Shown: piece after piece, positions 16,511-24,886 of the stretch
How positions within the stretch are numbered: position 1 is the first letter of the stretch
How the letters are laid out: every line of letters starts with the position of its first letter
Source: Clostridia bacterium
GTDB taxonomy: Bacteria; Bacillota; Clostridia; Christensenellales; Aristaeellaceae
Direction: 5' to 3'
DNA: 48,254 nucleotides
Assembly (NCBI GenBank): GCA_024404245.1
Contig: JAKSQH010000005.1
Coordinates: 1 to 48,254, forward strand
Translations under genes and position numbers: made by a program
The notes under the pieces: generated by a model
Told to the model about the DNA's origin: nothing
The model's input: only the letters and a program-made list of their open reading frames with translations
Database searches by the model: none

Positions 16511-17718
16511 ACGGGAAAAGATTGATCATTCCGGCACTGCTCGTGTTGCTTCTTATGTTCATGTCAGCCGGCGCGTATGCCGGAGAAGCGGAAAATCTGA
16601 CCGGAAGCTGCAAAATCGGGCTTTGCAAAAGCAAACGCACGGCGGTCCGGATGACAGACGGACAGTATACGACATACTGGGAAAGTGAAAAGATCAAAAA
16701 TCCCTATGTGACAATTACGTCGGACAAACCGGTCTACGGTCTGTATCTCTGTTTCCGCGCCATGCCCGAACATTATGAAATACAGGCGGGAAGCGGGTCG
16801 GACAAATGGACAACGGTCTGTGACGGCGATACGCGGTACTGGCATGTTTTTTATCCGCTGGACGGAGTGAAGAAGATACGGATCATCGCGGACGGTGATA
16901 AAAAATGTGTGCTCGGGTTCAACGAGCTGTTCGTATTCGGCGAGGGTGAAGTGCCGGGCTGGGTGCAGCGGTGGAAGGAACCGGCGGAAAAAGCGGATGT
17001 ACTGTTTCTTGTCGCTCATCCGGATGACGAACTGATTTTTCTGGGCGGCGCGATTCCGACATACGCCGTTGAAATGAAAAAGAATGTTGTTGTGGCTTAT
17101 CTGTCCTGGAGCAACACCACACGCAGAAGTGAAGCGCTGAACGGACTGTGGGAGATGGGCGTGCGCAATTATCCCGTGTTCGGAGGCTTTTCGGACACGT
17201 ACTCAAGCAAGGCGGCGGACGCCTATAAAAAGATCAAAGGCGGCAAGAAAGCCGTTCTCGGCTGGGTAACGGGTCTTTTCCGCACATACAGGCCGGAAGT
17301 TGTTGTGACGCATGATATCAACGGTGAATACGGGCACGGACAGCATAAGATGATCGCCGACGCAGCGATCAACTGCTATGACGCGGCCGCGGACGGGACA
17401 CAGTATACGGATGTTCCGGGCGCGTGGCAGGTGAAGAAACTGTATATTCATCTTTACGGGGATGAAACGAACCGGACCGCTTTTGACTGGACTGTTCCGC
17501 TTGAAAGCATGGACGGACGTACCGGCCTTGAGCTTGCTTCCGCCGCTTACAGCCTGCATAAGACGCAGGCGACAGCGTCGGTCAAGATCCGCGGGAAATG
17601 GCACAAGCTGAGCGTTGAGGAAACCGGTTCCATGTATCCGAATACGGCATTCGGTCTGTATCGCAGCGAAGTCGGGGATGATGTGACGCATCTCGACTTC
17701 CTTGAAAACATCAACTGA
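16507..17718 (+). CDS. Secreted PIG-L/LmbE-type N-deacetylase with N-terminal discoidin-like domain
   Basis: A 403-residue exported protein. A signal peptide (1-25) is followed by a beta-sandwich, discoidin/F5-8C-like region (about 30-150, with DGQYTTYWES and VYGLYLCFRAMP). The PIG-L zinc deacetylase domain then occupies about 160-400. Zinc ligands and catalytic base are intact: H171-P-D-D174-E175, plus H277 and H280 in EYGHGQHKM. Members remove N-acetyl groups from GlcNAc-type sugars or glycoconjugates; an exported version would act on wall or surface glycans. Translation is coupled to deoB by a 4-base overlap, and the next gene is its diverged paralogue. Confidence 0.85.
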   Translation: MNGKRLIIPALLVLLLMFMSAGAYAGEAENLTGSCKIGLCKSKRTAVRMTDGQYTTYWESEKIKNPYVTITSDKPVYGLYLCFRAMPEHYEIQAGSGSDKWTTVCDGDTRYWHVFYPLDGVKKIRIIADGDKKCVLGFNELFVFGEGEVPGWVQRWKEPAEKADVLFLVAHPDDELIFLGGAIPTYAVEMKKNVVVAYLSWSNTTRRSEALNGLWEMGVRNYPVFGGFSDTYSSKAADAYKKIKGGKKAVLGWVTGLFRTYRPEVVVTHDINGEYGHGQHKMIADAAINCYDAAADGTQYTDVPGAWQVKKLYIHLYGDETNRTAFDWTVPLESMDGRTGLELASAAYSLHKTQATASVKIRGKWHKLSVEETGSMYPNTAFGLYRSEVGDDVTHLDFLENIN

Positions 17719-17739
17719 CTGATCGGAAGAACGGGGATA

Positions 17740-19863
17740 ATGAATATGAAGAAATTGATCGTCTGCCTCGGACTGTTACTGCTGGCTGTATGCATGTGCG
17801 TGTGTGCCTGCGCCGCGGACGCGAAGGATATCACAACCTCCTGTACGGTGTCCGGGTCAGCTCCGAAAGGCTACGACAAGATGACGGATAAGAAATTTAC
17901 GAGTTACTGGGATGCCAAGAAGGCGATGAATCCGTATGTGACCGTAAAGGCGAAGGAACCGGCGTACGGTCTGTATCTGTGCTTCCGTACCATGCCCGCG
18001 AGCTATGAGATTCAGATTGACAACGGAAACGGATGGGAAAAGCTGGCGGACGGCGATACACGTTTCTTCCATGTATATTACGATTTGCCCGGTGCGGATC
18101 AGGTCCGTATTATTTCAACGGACAGCGCCAAGAGCATCATCGGTTTCAACGAAATTTACGTATTCGGTGAAGGCGAAACACCTTCATGGGTGCAGCGGTG
18201 GGAGGAAACACCGGAGAAAGCGGATATCCTCTTCCTGATCGCGAGGCCTTCGGATGATCATATTTTCCTGGGCGGCGCCATTCCGTATTACGCGGTGGAG
18301 AAGGGACGCAGCGTTGTTGTGGCGACTCTCACAACGGTCAATACATCACGCCGGAGCGAACTGCTGAACGGCTTGTGGAGTATGGGATACCGCTATTATC
18401 CCGTTATGCTCGGGCTGGAAAACAAATCATCCAAGAGCGTGAAGAAGGCTTACGCGAGCGTCGGCAAGAACGGCGAGGACAAAGTGCTTGAGACGGTTAC
18501 CGGCCTGTACAGAAAATACAGGCCCGAGGTTGTGGTCGCGCCGGATGAAAACGGTGAAGGGACCAACGGCATGCGGATGATGGCCGCGGACGCCGCCAAA
18601 CAGTGCTTCACGATTGCCGCGGACGCGGACAGGTATCCTTCCGCCGGTGAACCCTGGCAGGTAAAGAAACTGTATCTGCACCTTTACGGTACGAAGGACA
18701 CGCAGATTGTGCATGACTGGACACAACCGATGGAGAAGCTGGGCGGCAGAACGGGCCTGATAGCCGCCATCGGCGCGGGCTTCTACTACAAAACAATGGA
18801 TACTTCCGAACTGTCCGTACAGGGAACGGGCACAACTTACGCGAACAACACATTCGGCCTGTACGCGGAAACTGTCGGCGCGGATCTCAACCATAACGAC
18901 TTTATGGAGAATATACCGGCGGACTGCCTGACGGAACCGAAGGAGCTGCCTTCGCTTGAAACGGAAGGCATTGAAGCGGTGCTGCCGGCGCTGAATGAAA
19001 AAGGCTTCCTGGATGAGGGGGAATTCGTGTACGCGGATGACGAGCACGGTCTTTATGCGTATGTCAGTACCACGCTGCGGGTGCTGATCACGCGGAAGTA
19101 TGACGGATCGCTGCCGCTGCGCTGGTTTGTGTCGGATATCCTGTGCGATACGGACGCGGGCGAGATGATGCACAATGTTGAATACGATCCCGTTAAGCGG
19201 CACAAGGTGCGCGTCGACGCGGCGGAAAACGCGCTGAAGAACAAGCTCGTGTTTGCTGTCAATGCCGACTACTATACTTACAGGCTCGGTGTGAAGAACG
19301 GCAGAAACACCGGCATTATCATCCGGAACGGTGAAATCTATGTGGACGATCCCAACGTAAAGAATCCGAGGTATTTCCCGAACCTTGACTCGGTCGCGCT
19401 CTATAAGGACGGTACAGCCAAAGTGTTCCACAGCGATGAGGTGAGCGCGAAACAGTATCTGGCGGACGGCGCGTATGATGTTTTCAGTTTCGGTCCCTAT
19501 CTGCTGAAGGACGGTCAGATCAGCGAGTGGATCATGGACCCGACAAGAGCGGGCTTCAAATCCAAGGCGCCGAGGCACTGCTTCGGCACCGCGGGAAAGG
19601 GACACTTTATCGATGTGACAGCCGAAGGCCGCATGGCTGACAGTGAGGGCGTGACGCTCTCTCAGCTGACAACACTGGCGCAGGCTGCCGGTTGCACGGA
19701 TACCTGCAATCTGGACGGCGGCGAAACGGCGGTGGTTGTATTCATGGGTGAGCAGCTGAACCGGATCAGAAACCAGGTGGACGGCGGCGACCGCGCGCGG
19801 AAGACGTGCGAAGTGCTCGGTGTGGGTATGTCCGAACAGGTCGGTACATTCGAAGTGAAATAA
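17740..19863 (+). CDS. Secreted pseudo-PIG-L fused to phosphodiester glycosidase (NAGPA-like) domain
   Basis: A 707-residue exported protein. After a signal peptide (1-26) it repeats the domain order of the preceding gene: discoidin-like (30-150), then PIG-L-like (160-400), with long matching stretches such as the VQRW and FLGGAIP blocks. Its zinc site is destroyed: HPDDE has become RPSDD (R169, S171, D173), and the second site EYGHGQH has become EGTNGMR. About 290 further residues form a phosphodiester glycosidase domain of the NAGPA family (VNADYY, FGPYLLKDG, and CNLDGGETAVV near the end). It probably cleaves or binds a sugar phosphodiester at the cell surface, with the dead domain used for binding. 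The start could also be ATG 17746. Confidence 0.82.
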   Translation: MNMKKLIVCLGLLLLAVCMCVCACAADAKDITTSCTVSGSAPKGYDKMTDKKFTSYWDAKKAMNPYVTVKAKEPAYGLYLCFRTMPASYEIQIDNGNGWEKLADGDTRFFHVYYDLPGADQVRIISTDSAKSIIGFNEIYVFGEGETPSWVQRWEETPEKADILFLIARPSDDHIFLGGAIPYYAVEKGRSVVVATLTTVNTSRRSELLNGLWSMGYRYYPVMLGLENKSSKSVKKAYASVGKNGEDKVLETVTGLYRKYRPEVVVAPDENGEGTNGMRMMAADAAKQCFTIAADADRYPSAGEPWQVKKLYLHLYGTKDTQIVHDWTQPMEKLGGRTGLIAAIGAGFYYKTMDTSELSVQGTGTTYANNTFGLYAETVGADLNHNDFMENIPADCLTEPKELPSLETEGIEAVLPALNEKGFLDEGEFVYADDEHGLYAYVSTTLRVLITRKYDGSLPLRWFVSDILCDTDAGEMMHNVEYDPVKRHKVRVDAAENALKNKLVFAVNADYYTYRLGVKNGRNTGIIIRNGEIYVDDPNVKNPRYFPNLDSVALYKDGTAKVFHSDEVSAKQYLADGAYDVFSFGPYLLKDGQISEWIMDPTRAGFKSKAPRHCFGTAGKGHFIDVTAEGRMADSEGVTLSQLTTLAQAAGCTDTCNLDGGETAVVVFMGEQLNRIRNQVDGGDRARKTCEVLGVGMSEQVGTFEVK

Positions 19864-19894
19864 AAGTACGGGGCCGCGACGCGGCCCCGTACTT
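19864..19894 (+). terminator. Strong hairpin ending the deoB operon
   Basis: A 14-bp perfect stem AAGTACGGGGCCGC/GCGGCCCCGTACTT has a 3-base loop and starts right after the stop codon. The T tail is poor. Confidence 0.75.
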
Positions 19895-19903
19895 CATTTG
19901 CGT

Positions 19904-19930
19904 AAAAAAACACCGGAGCAGGCTCCGGTG
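19904..19930 (-). terminator. Terminator of the tRNA-Trp gene
   Basis: On the minus strand CACCGGAG/CTCCGGTG with a 4-base loop is followed by seven T. It begins a few bases past the tRNA 3' end. Confidence 0.85.
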
Positions 19931-19937
19931 TGCTGAG

Positions 19938-20008
19938 CAGGGGAAGAAGGATTCGAACCCTCAACAAAGGTTTTGGAGACCCACGTGTTACCATTACACC
20001 ATTCCCCT
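19938..20008 (-). tRNA. trnW: tRNA-Trp (anticodon CCA)
   Basis: A 71-nt cloverleaf. The acceptor is AGGGGAA/TTCCCCT with discriminator G, the D-stem GTGT/ACAC, the anticodon loop CTCCAAA with CCA at 19976-19974, and the T-loop GTTCGAATC. The 3' CCA is not encoded. One mismatch is seen at the top of the anticodon stem. It has its own promoter and terminator, so it is a single-gene unit. Confidence 0.93.
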
Positions 20009-20022
20009 AAACAACAAAAGTG

Positions 20023-20051
20023 ATTATACAGGACAGGTCAGGGTTTGTCAA
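20023..20051 (-). promoter_or_regulatory. tRNA-Trp promoter
   Basis: On the minus strand a perfect TTGACA and a perfect TATAAT are 17 bp apart, 14 bp upstream of the tRNA 5' end. It is the only fully consensus promoter noticed here. Confidence 0.9.
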
Positions 20052-20115
20052 GACGAAAATTGCGCCGAAGGAAAGCGGCGGACGTAACGGAACCGGGGTG
20101 GAAAATTCCGCGGGG

Positions 20116-20144
20116 TTGCAATGAAAGAACTGAGAGGTTATACT
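20116..20144 (+). promoter_or_regulatory. Promoter of the small gene/Ig-like protein pair
   Basis: TTGCAA and TATACT are 17 bp apart, 27 bp before the ATG at 20172. Confidence 0.6.
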
Positions 20145-20171
20145 TGTACGGTACCGTGAGGAGGAATGAAG

Positions 20172-20420
20172 ATGCAGAATGAAGCGGAAAATCCGTTCAG
20201 CATGGAAAAAGCATATAAAGTCTATCAGGAGAACATCCGCCGCAGCGAAACGCTTGTAAGCGAGATCACCAAAGGTGCCCGGGACGGTATGAGCGAGCGT
20301 GAACTGCTGGATATGGCGATTGAGGCGATCGCGGTGATGACCGGCGATACGATTTTCAGGGATGTGGTCACCCGGTCGTTGGACGGGCGCGCGGTGAACG
20401 CGGAGGAAGAAAGCAAATGA
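20172..20420 (+). CDS. Small helical protein of unknown function
   Basis: An 82-residue soluble protein, predicted mostly helical, with MSERELLDMAIEAIAVMTGDTIF as its most ordered stretch (residues near 38-60). No Cys, signal peptide or known motif is seen. Start ATG at 20172 is preferred: GGAGG at 20160-20164 lies 7 bases upstream, while the ATG at 20166 is too close to it. Its end overlaps the next ATG by four bases, so it is coupled to a secreted Ig-like protein. I do not recognise a family. Confidence 0.65.
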   Translation: MQNEAENPFSMEKAYKVYQENIRRSETLVSEITKGARDGMSERELLDMAIEAIAVMTGDTIFRDVVTRSLDGRAVNAEEESK

Positions 20421-21205
20421 AAAGATGTATTGCCCTGCTGCTGGCCGTTCTGTTTGCCTGCACGTGCGTGCCGGCATACGCGGCCAAGGCGCCGGTGATT
20501 GATAAACAGCCTGTCTCGCAGAAAGTCGCTGCAGGCGGTGAATGCGTTTTCGATATTGAGGTATCGGGCTATCAGAGCCTGACCTGGTATTTCTACAATC
20601 CGGAAACCGAGCAGAAAGTGCTGGCGACCAAGGCCGGTAAAACATTCAAAGGCCTGAAGATCAGCGGAAAAAACAGCCGCCATTTCAGATTGTCGAATAT
20701 TCCGGTAAGTATGAACGGATGGCAGGTTTACTGTCACTGCTTCAACAAGGGCGCGGAAACGGATTCCGAATATGTGTTGCTGCTGGTAGGCAATGAGCTG
20801 CCCGCGTATATGGAACAGACCGCCGGCGGAAAGACGGGCACGGCGGAACCGGATGACCCTGAAAATGATACGGAACCGGAGACGGACGGGGAACTTCCGG
20901 ACGCGGATGATGCCGACAGTGTTGAAACGAGCGTACCGGAAACACTTGATGTGACAAGCGTGATTGAAAACGTGCCTGAAGGCATGTGCCGTGTGGTATG
21001 CACCAGATGCCGCTTCACCGGCGGCGGGCTTGTATGGGTACGCTACGGTGTGGTGCCCGTGGGTACGGAAATTGTTGTCACAGGCGGCTCAATCGGCAAA
21101 TTGTATAAAGGCTACAGTGTCAACGGCGGTGAGTATTCCCATAAGGATATGGCGACATTCCGCCTGACCGTGACCGGCGATGTACAGATTGAGATGCATA
21201 AGTGA
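20417..21205 (+). CDS. Secreted protein with Ig-like domain and acidic linker
   Basis: A 262-residue exported protein. The signal peptide ends at about residue 22 (PAYA-AK). An Ig-like domain follows at about 25-125: PVIDKQPVSQKVAAGGECVF, the Trp of LTWYFY and VYCHCFNK are its B, C and F strand landmarks. A linker at 135-180 is rich in Asp, Glu and Pro, and the last 80 residues form a Cys/Gly-rich beta domain ending in EMHK. There is no sortase or lipobox motif, so it is probably released or loosely wall-bound. Coupled to the small gene before it; a good terminator follows. Confidence 0.72.
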   Translation: MKRCIALLLAVLFACTCVPAYAAKAPVIDKQPVSQKVAAGGECVFDIEVSGYQSLTWYFYNPETEQKVLATKAGKTFKGLKISGKNSRHFRLSNIPVSMNGWQVYCHCFNKGAETDSEYVLLLVGNELPAYMEQTAGGKTGTAEPDDPENDTEPETDGELPDADDADSVETSVPETLDVTSVIENVPEGMCRVVCTRCRFTGGGLVWVRYGVVPVGTEIVVTGGSIGKLYKGYSVNGGEYSHKDMATFRLTVTGDVQIEMHK

Positions 21206-21224
21206 CTGTGACCGCACTGTTGAC

Positions 21225-21248
21225 AGGGCCGGGACGCCGGCCCTTTTT
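21225..21248 (+). terminator. Terminator after the Ig-like gene
   Basis: AGGGCCGG/CCGGCCCT forms an 8-bp stem with loop GACG and is followed by TTTT. Confidence 0.85.
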
Positions 21249-21253
21249 CATGC

Positions 21254-21282
21254 TTGCAAAAACAGATAAAGAACGTTATACT
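21254..21282 (+). promoter_or_regulatory. lon promoter
   Basis: TTGCAA and TATACT are 17 bp apart, 33 bp before the lon ATG. No CIRCE or CtsR-type repeat is seen nearby. Confidence 0.65.
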
Positions 21283-21314
21283 GTCAATACTTTTCAAATG
21301 GCAGGAGGAAATCC

Positions 21315-23633
21315 ATGGCAGTCTCCAAAGACAAAATGATGTTGTTGCCGATTCTTCCGCTTCGCGGACAGGTCGTTTATCCGCATGTCGTGCTGCATTT
21401 TGATGTCAGCCGCAAGATGAGTGTTGCCGCGCTTGAACGGGCAATGCAGAATGATCAGCGAATTTTTCTTGTAAGCCAGAAGGATGAGGAAACGGAAACC
21501 CCCGGCTTTGATGACCTGAGCCTGACCGGTACCGTGGCTGTGATCAGGCAGATTATGAATCTGCCGGGCGAGTGCCTGCGGGTTATGGCGGAGGGCGAGA
21601 TCCGCGGGCGGATTGTAACGGAGCAGGAAACGGAACCCTGCCTGACTGCCGTTGTGCGGCAGTTTGCCGATAAAAATCCGAGGACAAAGGAAAGCCGCGC
21701 GGCGGTTCGCGTGGCATGGGAGCTGTTTGAGGAATATGCCCGTAAAGGATCCCGTGTGTCGGTTGACACGGCACTGAGCGTGCGCAATGTGAACCGTACG
21801 GGAGAACTGGCGGATGTGATCGCGTCCAATATGCCCCTCAGTACGGAAGAGAAGCAGCAGCTGCTGGATGAAACAGATCCGTCCGCGCGGCTTGAAAAGA
21901 TCAGTACGATTATCGCGCGGGAAACGGAAATGATCGACCTTGAGAAACAGGTACAGGCCAGAGTGCGCAAACAGGTGGATCAGAATCAGAAAGATTACTA
22001 TCTGCGCGAACAGCTGAAAGCGATTCATTCGGAGCTCGGCGATGATGACGAACTCGGTACCTCCGAGCTGCGTAAACGGATGGAAGCGACTCCGCTGAAT
22101 GATGAAGCCCGCGAGAAATGTGAAAAGGAAATCGAACGGCTCGGCCGTATGGCGCCCGGCTCACCCGAGGCTGCCGTAAGCCAGACGTATATTGAATGGA
22201 TCCTGGACCTCCCGTGGGGCAAGGAAACAGAGGACAATCTGGATCTGAGACGCGCGCGGGAAGTGCTGGATAAGGACCATTACGGCCTGGATAAAGTAAA
22301 GGAAAGAATCATTGAATACCTCGCTGTACTGCGTGTCAAGCAGGATATGAAGGGCCCGATTCTGTGCTTTGTCGGCCCTCCCGGCGTCGGTAAAACATCT
22401 GTTGTGCGGGCTGTGGCGGAGGCAGTCGGCCGTAAGTTCGTTCAGATGTCCCTCGGCGGCGTGCGTGATGAGGCTGAAATACGCGGACACAGGCGTACCT
22501 ATATCGGAGCGATTCCCGGCCGGATTATTTCCGGCCTGAAGCAGGCGGGAACGATGAATCCCGTGTTCCTGTTCGACGAGATCGACAAGATGGGCAACGA
22601 TTACCGCGGTGATCCGGCCAGCTCCATGCTTGAGGTCCTGGACGCGGAGCAGAACAACGCGTTCAGGGATCATTATATGGAATTGCCTTTCGACCTGAGC
22701 AAGGTCATGTTCATTACAACGGCGAATACCACAGATACCATTCCGCCCGCGCTGCTGGACCGGCTTGAGATTATCGAAGTGCCCAGCTATACGGAAGAGG
22801 AAAAACTGCAGATCCTGCGCAACCATTTGCTGCCGAGGCAGATTGCCGCGCACGGCCTGAAACCCCGCAGTGTGCGTATGAGCGACAGCGTGATGCGCGC
22901 GATGATCGAAGGATACACGCGGGAGGCCGGCGTACGTACGCTGGAACGGACCACAGCCATGGTGATCCGCAAAGCTGTGGTTGAAATGCTGGAGAATGAA
23001 AAGAGCACAGTTACCGTAAGCGCGGATAAGCTCGGGAAGTATCTCGGCGCGGTACGCTATCTGCGTGAGAATCCCGAACAGAAGGCCAGTATCGGCGTGG
23101 TGAACGGACTCGCGTATACAACGGTCGGCGGTGAGATGCTTCAGGTTGAGTGCGCGCTGATGCCCGGAAAGGGAACGCTGAAGCTGACCGGGCAGTTGGG
23201 CGATGTGATGAAGGAATCCGCGGAAACCGCGTTCTCCTGGGTGCGGGCACACAGTGAGGAACTCGGCCTGAAGGCTGATTTCTGGCAGGAAAGGGATATC
23301 CATATTCATGTTCCCGAAGGCGCCGTTCCGAAGGACGGACCGAGCGCGGGGGTAACTATGGCAACGGCTCTTGTAAGCGCGTTCACCGCTTCTCCCGTGC
23401 GGCAGAATGTAGCGATGACGGGCGAAATCACACTGCGCGGAAGAGTACTGCCGATCGGCGGTCTGAAAGAGAAGACGCTCGCGGCTTTCCGCGCCGGTAT
23501 CCGTACCCTGATAATCCCGAAGGAAAATCATAAAGACCTTGAAGAAATTCCCGGATATGTGCTGGAACGGTTCACCGTTGTTGAAGCCGAAACGATCGGG
23601 GATGTGCTGAAAATGGCATTGATAAAGGAGTAA
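21315..23633 (+). CDS. lon: ATP-dependent protease Lon
   Basis: A 772-residue AAA+ serine protease degrading misfolded and regulatory proteins in the cytoplasm. It has the N-terminal substrate domain (about 10-200), a coiled helical region to about 310, and the AAA+ module with Walker A GPPGVGKT (354-361) and FLFDEIDKM as Walker B. The C-terminal protease domain has the catalytic dyad Ser677 ([12 protein letters not shown]) and Lys720 ([10 protein letters not shown]). Length is normal for LonA. Start ATG at 21315 after AGGAGG. engB follows after four bases, the same Lon-EngB neighbourhood as in Bacillus. Confidence 0.97.
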   Translation: MAVSKDKMMLLPILPLRGQVVYPHVVLHFDVSRKMSVAALERAMQNDQRIFLVSQKDEETETPGFDDLSLTGTVAVIRQIMNLPGECLRVMAEGEIRGRIVTEQETEPCLTAVVRQFADKNPRTKESRAAVRVAWELFEEYARKGSRVSVDTALSVRNVNRTGELADVIASNMPLSTEEKQQLLDETDPSARLEKISTIIARETEMIDLEKQVQARVRKQVDQNQKDYYLREQLKAIHSELGDDDELGTSELRKRMEATPLNDEAREKCEKEIERLGRMAPGSPEAAVSQTYIEWILDLPWGKETEDNLDLRRAREVLDKDHYGLDKVKERIIEYLAVLRVKQDMKGPILCFVGPPGVGKTSVVRAVAEAVGRKFVQMSLGGVRDEAEIRGHRRTYIGAIPGRIISGLKQAGTMNPVFLFDEIDKMGNDYRGDPASSMLEVLDAEQNNAFRDHYMELPFDLSKVMFITTANTTDTIPPALLDRLEIIEVPSYTEEEKLQILRNHLLPRQIAAHGLKPRSVRMSDSVMRAMIEGYTREAGVRTLERTTAMVIRKAVVEMLENEKSTVTVSADKLGKYLGAVRYLRENPEQKASIGVVNGLAYTTVGGEMLQVECALMPGKGTLKLTGQLGDVMKESAETAFSWVRAHSEELGLKADFWQERDIHIHVPEGAVPKDGPSAGVTMATALVSAFTASPVRQNVAMTGEITLRGRVLPIGGLKEKTLAAFRAGIRTLIIPKENHKDLEEIPGYVLERFTVVEAETIGDVLKMALIKE

Positions 23634-23637
23634 CGGC

Positions 23638-24234
23638 GTGGAGATCAAAACAGCGGAATTTATTACATCCATGGCGGACTACGGCAACTTCCGCGGAAAG
23701 GGGCTGCCGCAGATTGCCGTGGCCGGAAAAAGCAATGTGGGCAAAAGCACAATGATCAACTCGCTCTGCAGGCAGAACAAACTGGCACGAACCAGCGCGA
23801 CGCCGGGCAAGACGCGCCTGCTGAATGTATTTCTGCTGAACGGGTCCTTTCACCTTATCGACCTGCCCGGCTACGGTTTCGCGAAGGTTGATAAAAAGGA
23901 AAAGGAACGCTGGGGCGTGATGATGCAGAACTATTTTGAACAGGCGGAAGAACTGGAGCATGTGCTGTGCCTGGTTGACATCCGTCACGAGCCGACGCAG
24001 GACGATATTCAGATGAACCGCTTTCTGCGCGAAATGGGGATTCCGTTTACGGTGATCGCGACCAAGGCGGATAAGATCAGCCGGGGAGCGAGAAGCAAAC
24101 AACTGGCCCCGATATGCCGCGCTCTGCTTGTTCAGCCGTGGGAGATCATCTGCTATTCCGGTGAGGACGGAACGGGCCGGCCGGAACTGCTTCATAAGAT
24201 AGAAGAAATACTTGCAACCGGTATCGAACGGTAG
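23638..24234 (+). CDS. engB: Ribosome biogenesis GTPase EngB (YsxC)
   Basis: A 198-residue TrmE-Era-type GTPase needed for assembly of the large ribosomal subunit. GTPase motifs: G1 GKSNVGKST, G2 region ARTSATPGKTR, G3 DLPGYGFA, G4 TKAD and G5 YSGEDGTG. Length is the family norm. The start is a GTG at 23638, with GGAG of the lon end as ribosome site, so it depends on the lon transcript. A promoter for the next unit lies inside its last codons. Confidence 0.95.
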   Translation: MEIKTAEFITSMADYGNFRGKGLPQIAVAGKSNVGKSTMINSLCRQNKLARTSATPGKTRLLNVFLLNGSFHLIDLPGYGFAKVDKKEKERWGVMMQNYFEQAEELEHVLCLVDIRHEPTQDDIQMNRFLREMGIPFTVIATKADKISRGARSKQLAPICRALLVQPWEIICYSGEDGTGRPELLHKIEEILATGIER

Positions 24235-24240
24235 TATAAT
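24212..24240 (+). promoter_or_regulatory. Promoter of the zinc-ribbon/phosphoesterase pair
   Basis: TTGCAA and a perfect TATAAT are 17 bp apart, overlapping the engB stop codon. It leaves a leader of about 170 nt before the ATG at 24422. Confidence 0.65.
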
Positions 24241-24260
24241 GCAACACCGTAAAACGGCAC

Positions 24261-24394
24261 GGTGCCGGAAGAATGGCCCGAATGTGGCGCTGAAATCGCC
24301 CGGAGTGGCGGCTGATACGCAGTTTGTGGCTTGAAAGTGGCATGGTTGTGGTGAAACACATATCAACAGCAGTTGTTCGGTGCCACAAAGTGGT
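24261..24394 (+). repeat. Helically phased array of WGTGGY boxes in a leader
   Basis: Six exact matches to WGTGGY start at 24283, 24304, 24325, 24336, 24347 and 24389, with steps of 21, 21, 11, 11 and 42 bp. One- or two-mismatch versions fall on the same lattice at 24261 (GGTGCC), 24272 (AATGGC) and 24379 (GGTGCC). All are direct repeats on the plus strand between promoter and start codon. It contains no coding sequence that I can support. The spacing near multiples of 10.5 bp suggests a protein or protein ring binding one face of the DNA; an RNA role is the alternative. Confidence 0.7.
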
Positions 24395-24421
24395 GAATGG
24401 CTGCTTTCTGGAGGAATGTTC

Positions 24422-24853
24422 ATGAAATTTGTACTGTGCCCCCGCTGTGAACTGAACTATATGCAGGTTGGCGATAAATACTGCAAAGTGTGCATGCGCG
24501 AGATCAAAGGCGAGTTTTCCCGCGATGAGGTGGAACTCTGCTCTGTGTGCAACGAAGCGCCGGCACTGCCCGGAAAGGATGTATGCCTGTTCTGCCTGCG
24601 GGAAATGAACGGTGAAACCATGCAGACGAAGGATGATTCGGATGCCGGTGAAACGATTGATACGGAAAACATCGGCAATATGGATTCCGTAAGCAACATG
24701 GATGAGATCATTCCGGAAATGGATGAAGGTGACATCGACTTCGGTGAAGAAGAAACCGATGAAGATGAAGATAAGGAAATGAGCCTGGAGGCCGTTCGCG
24801 ATGACGAGATGCGTGACGATGAGGCCGCCGACAAGGAACCGGAGGAATTCTGA
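24422..24853 (+). CDS. Acidic protein with two zinc ribbons
   Basis: A 143-residue protein of unknown function. Residues 1-60 hold two four-cysteine zinc sites: C6-C9-C21-C24 and C40-C43-C55-C58, both CxxC...CxxC. Residues 64-143 are almost wholly acidic (Asp/Glu with Met and Asn), probably disordered. The acidic tail argues against tight nonspecific DNA binding and for protein contact or nucleic-acid mimicry. Start ATG at 24422 after GGAGG at 24410-24414. It is followed after 33 bases by a metallophosphoesterase gene, and its leader carries the WGTGGY array. No family is recognised. Confidence 0.75.
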   Translation: MKFVLCPRCELNYMQVGDKYCKVCMREIKGEFSRDEVELCSVCNEAPALPGKDVCLFCLREMNGETMQTKDDSDAGETIDTENIGNMDSVSNMDEIIPEMDEGDIDFGEEETDEDEDKEMSLEAVRDDEMRDDEAADKEPEEF

Positions 24854-24886
24854 TCCGGGCTGATATATTAAGAAGGGGAATCTGTT

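Noticed and set aside
22161-23672. 503-codon open frame antisense to lon
   Set aside because: It is low in plausible motifs and fully covered by the conserved Lon protease.
24261-24394. CRISPR array reading of the GTGGC repeats
   Set aside because: Units are only six bases, gaps are short and unequal, and no cas gene is near; phased protein-binding boxes fit better.
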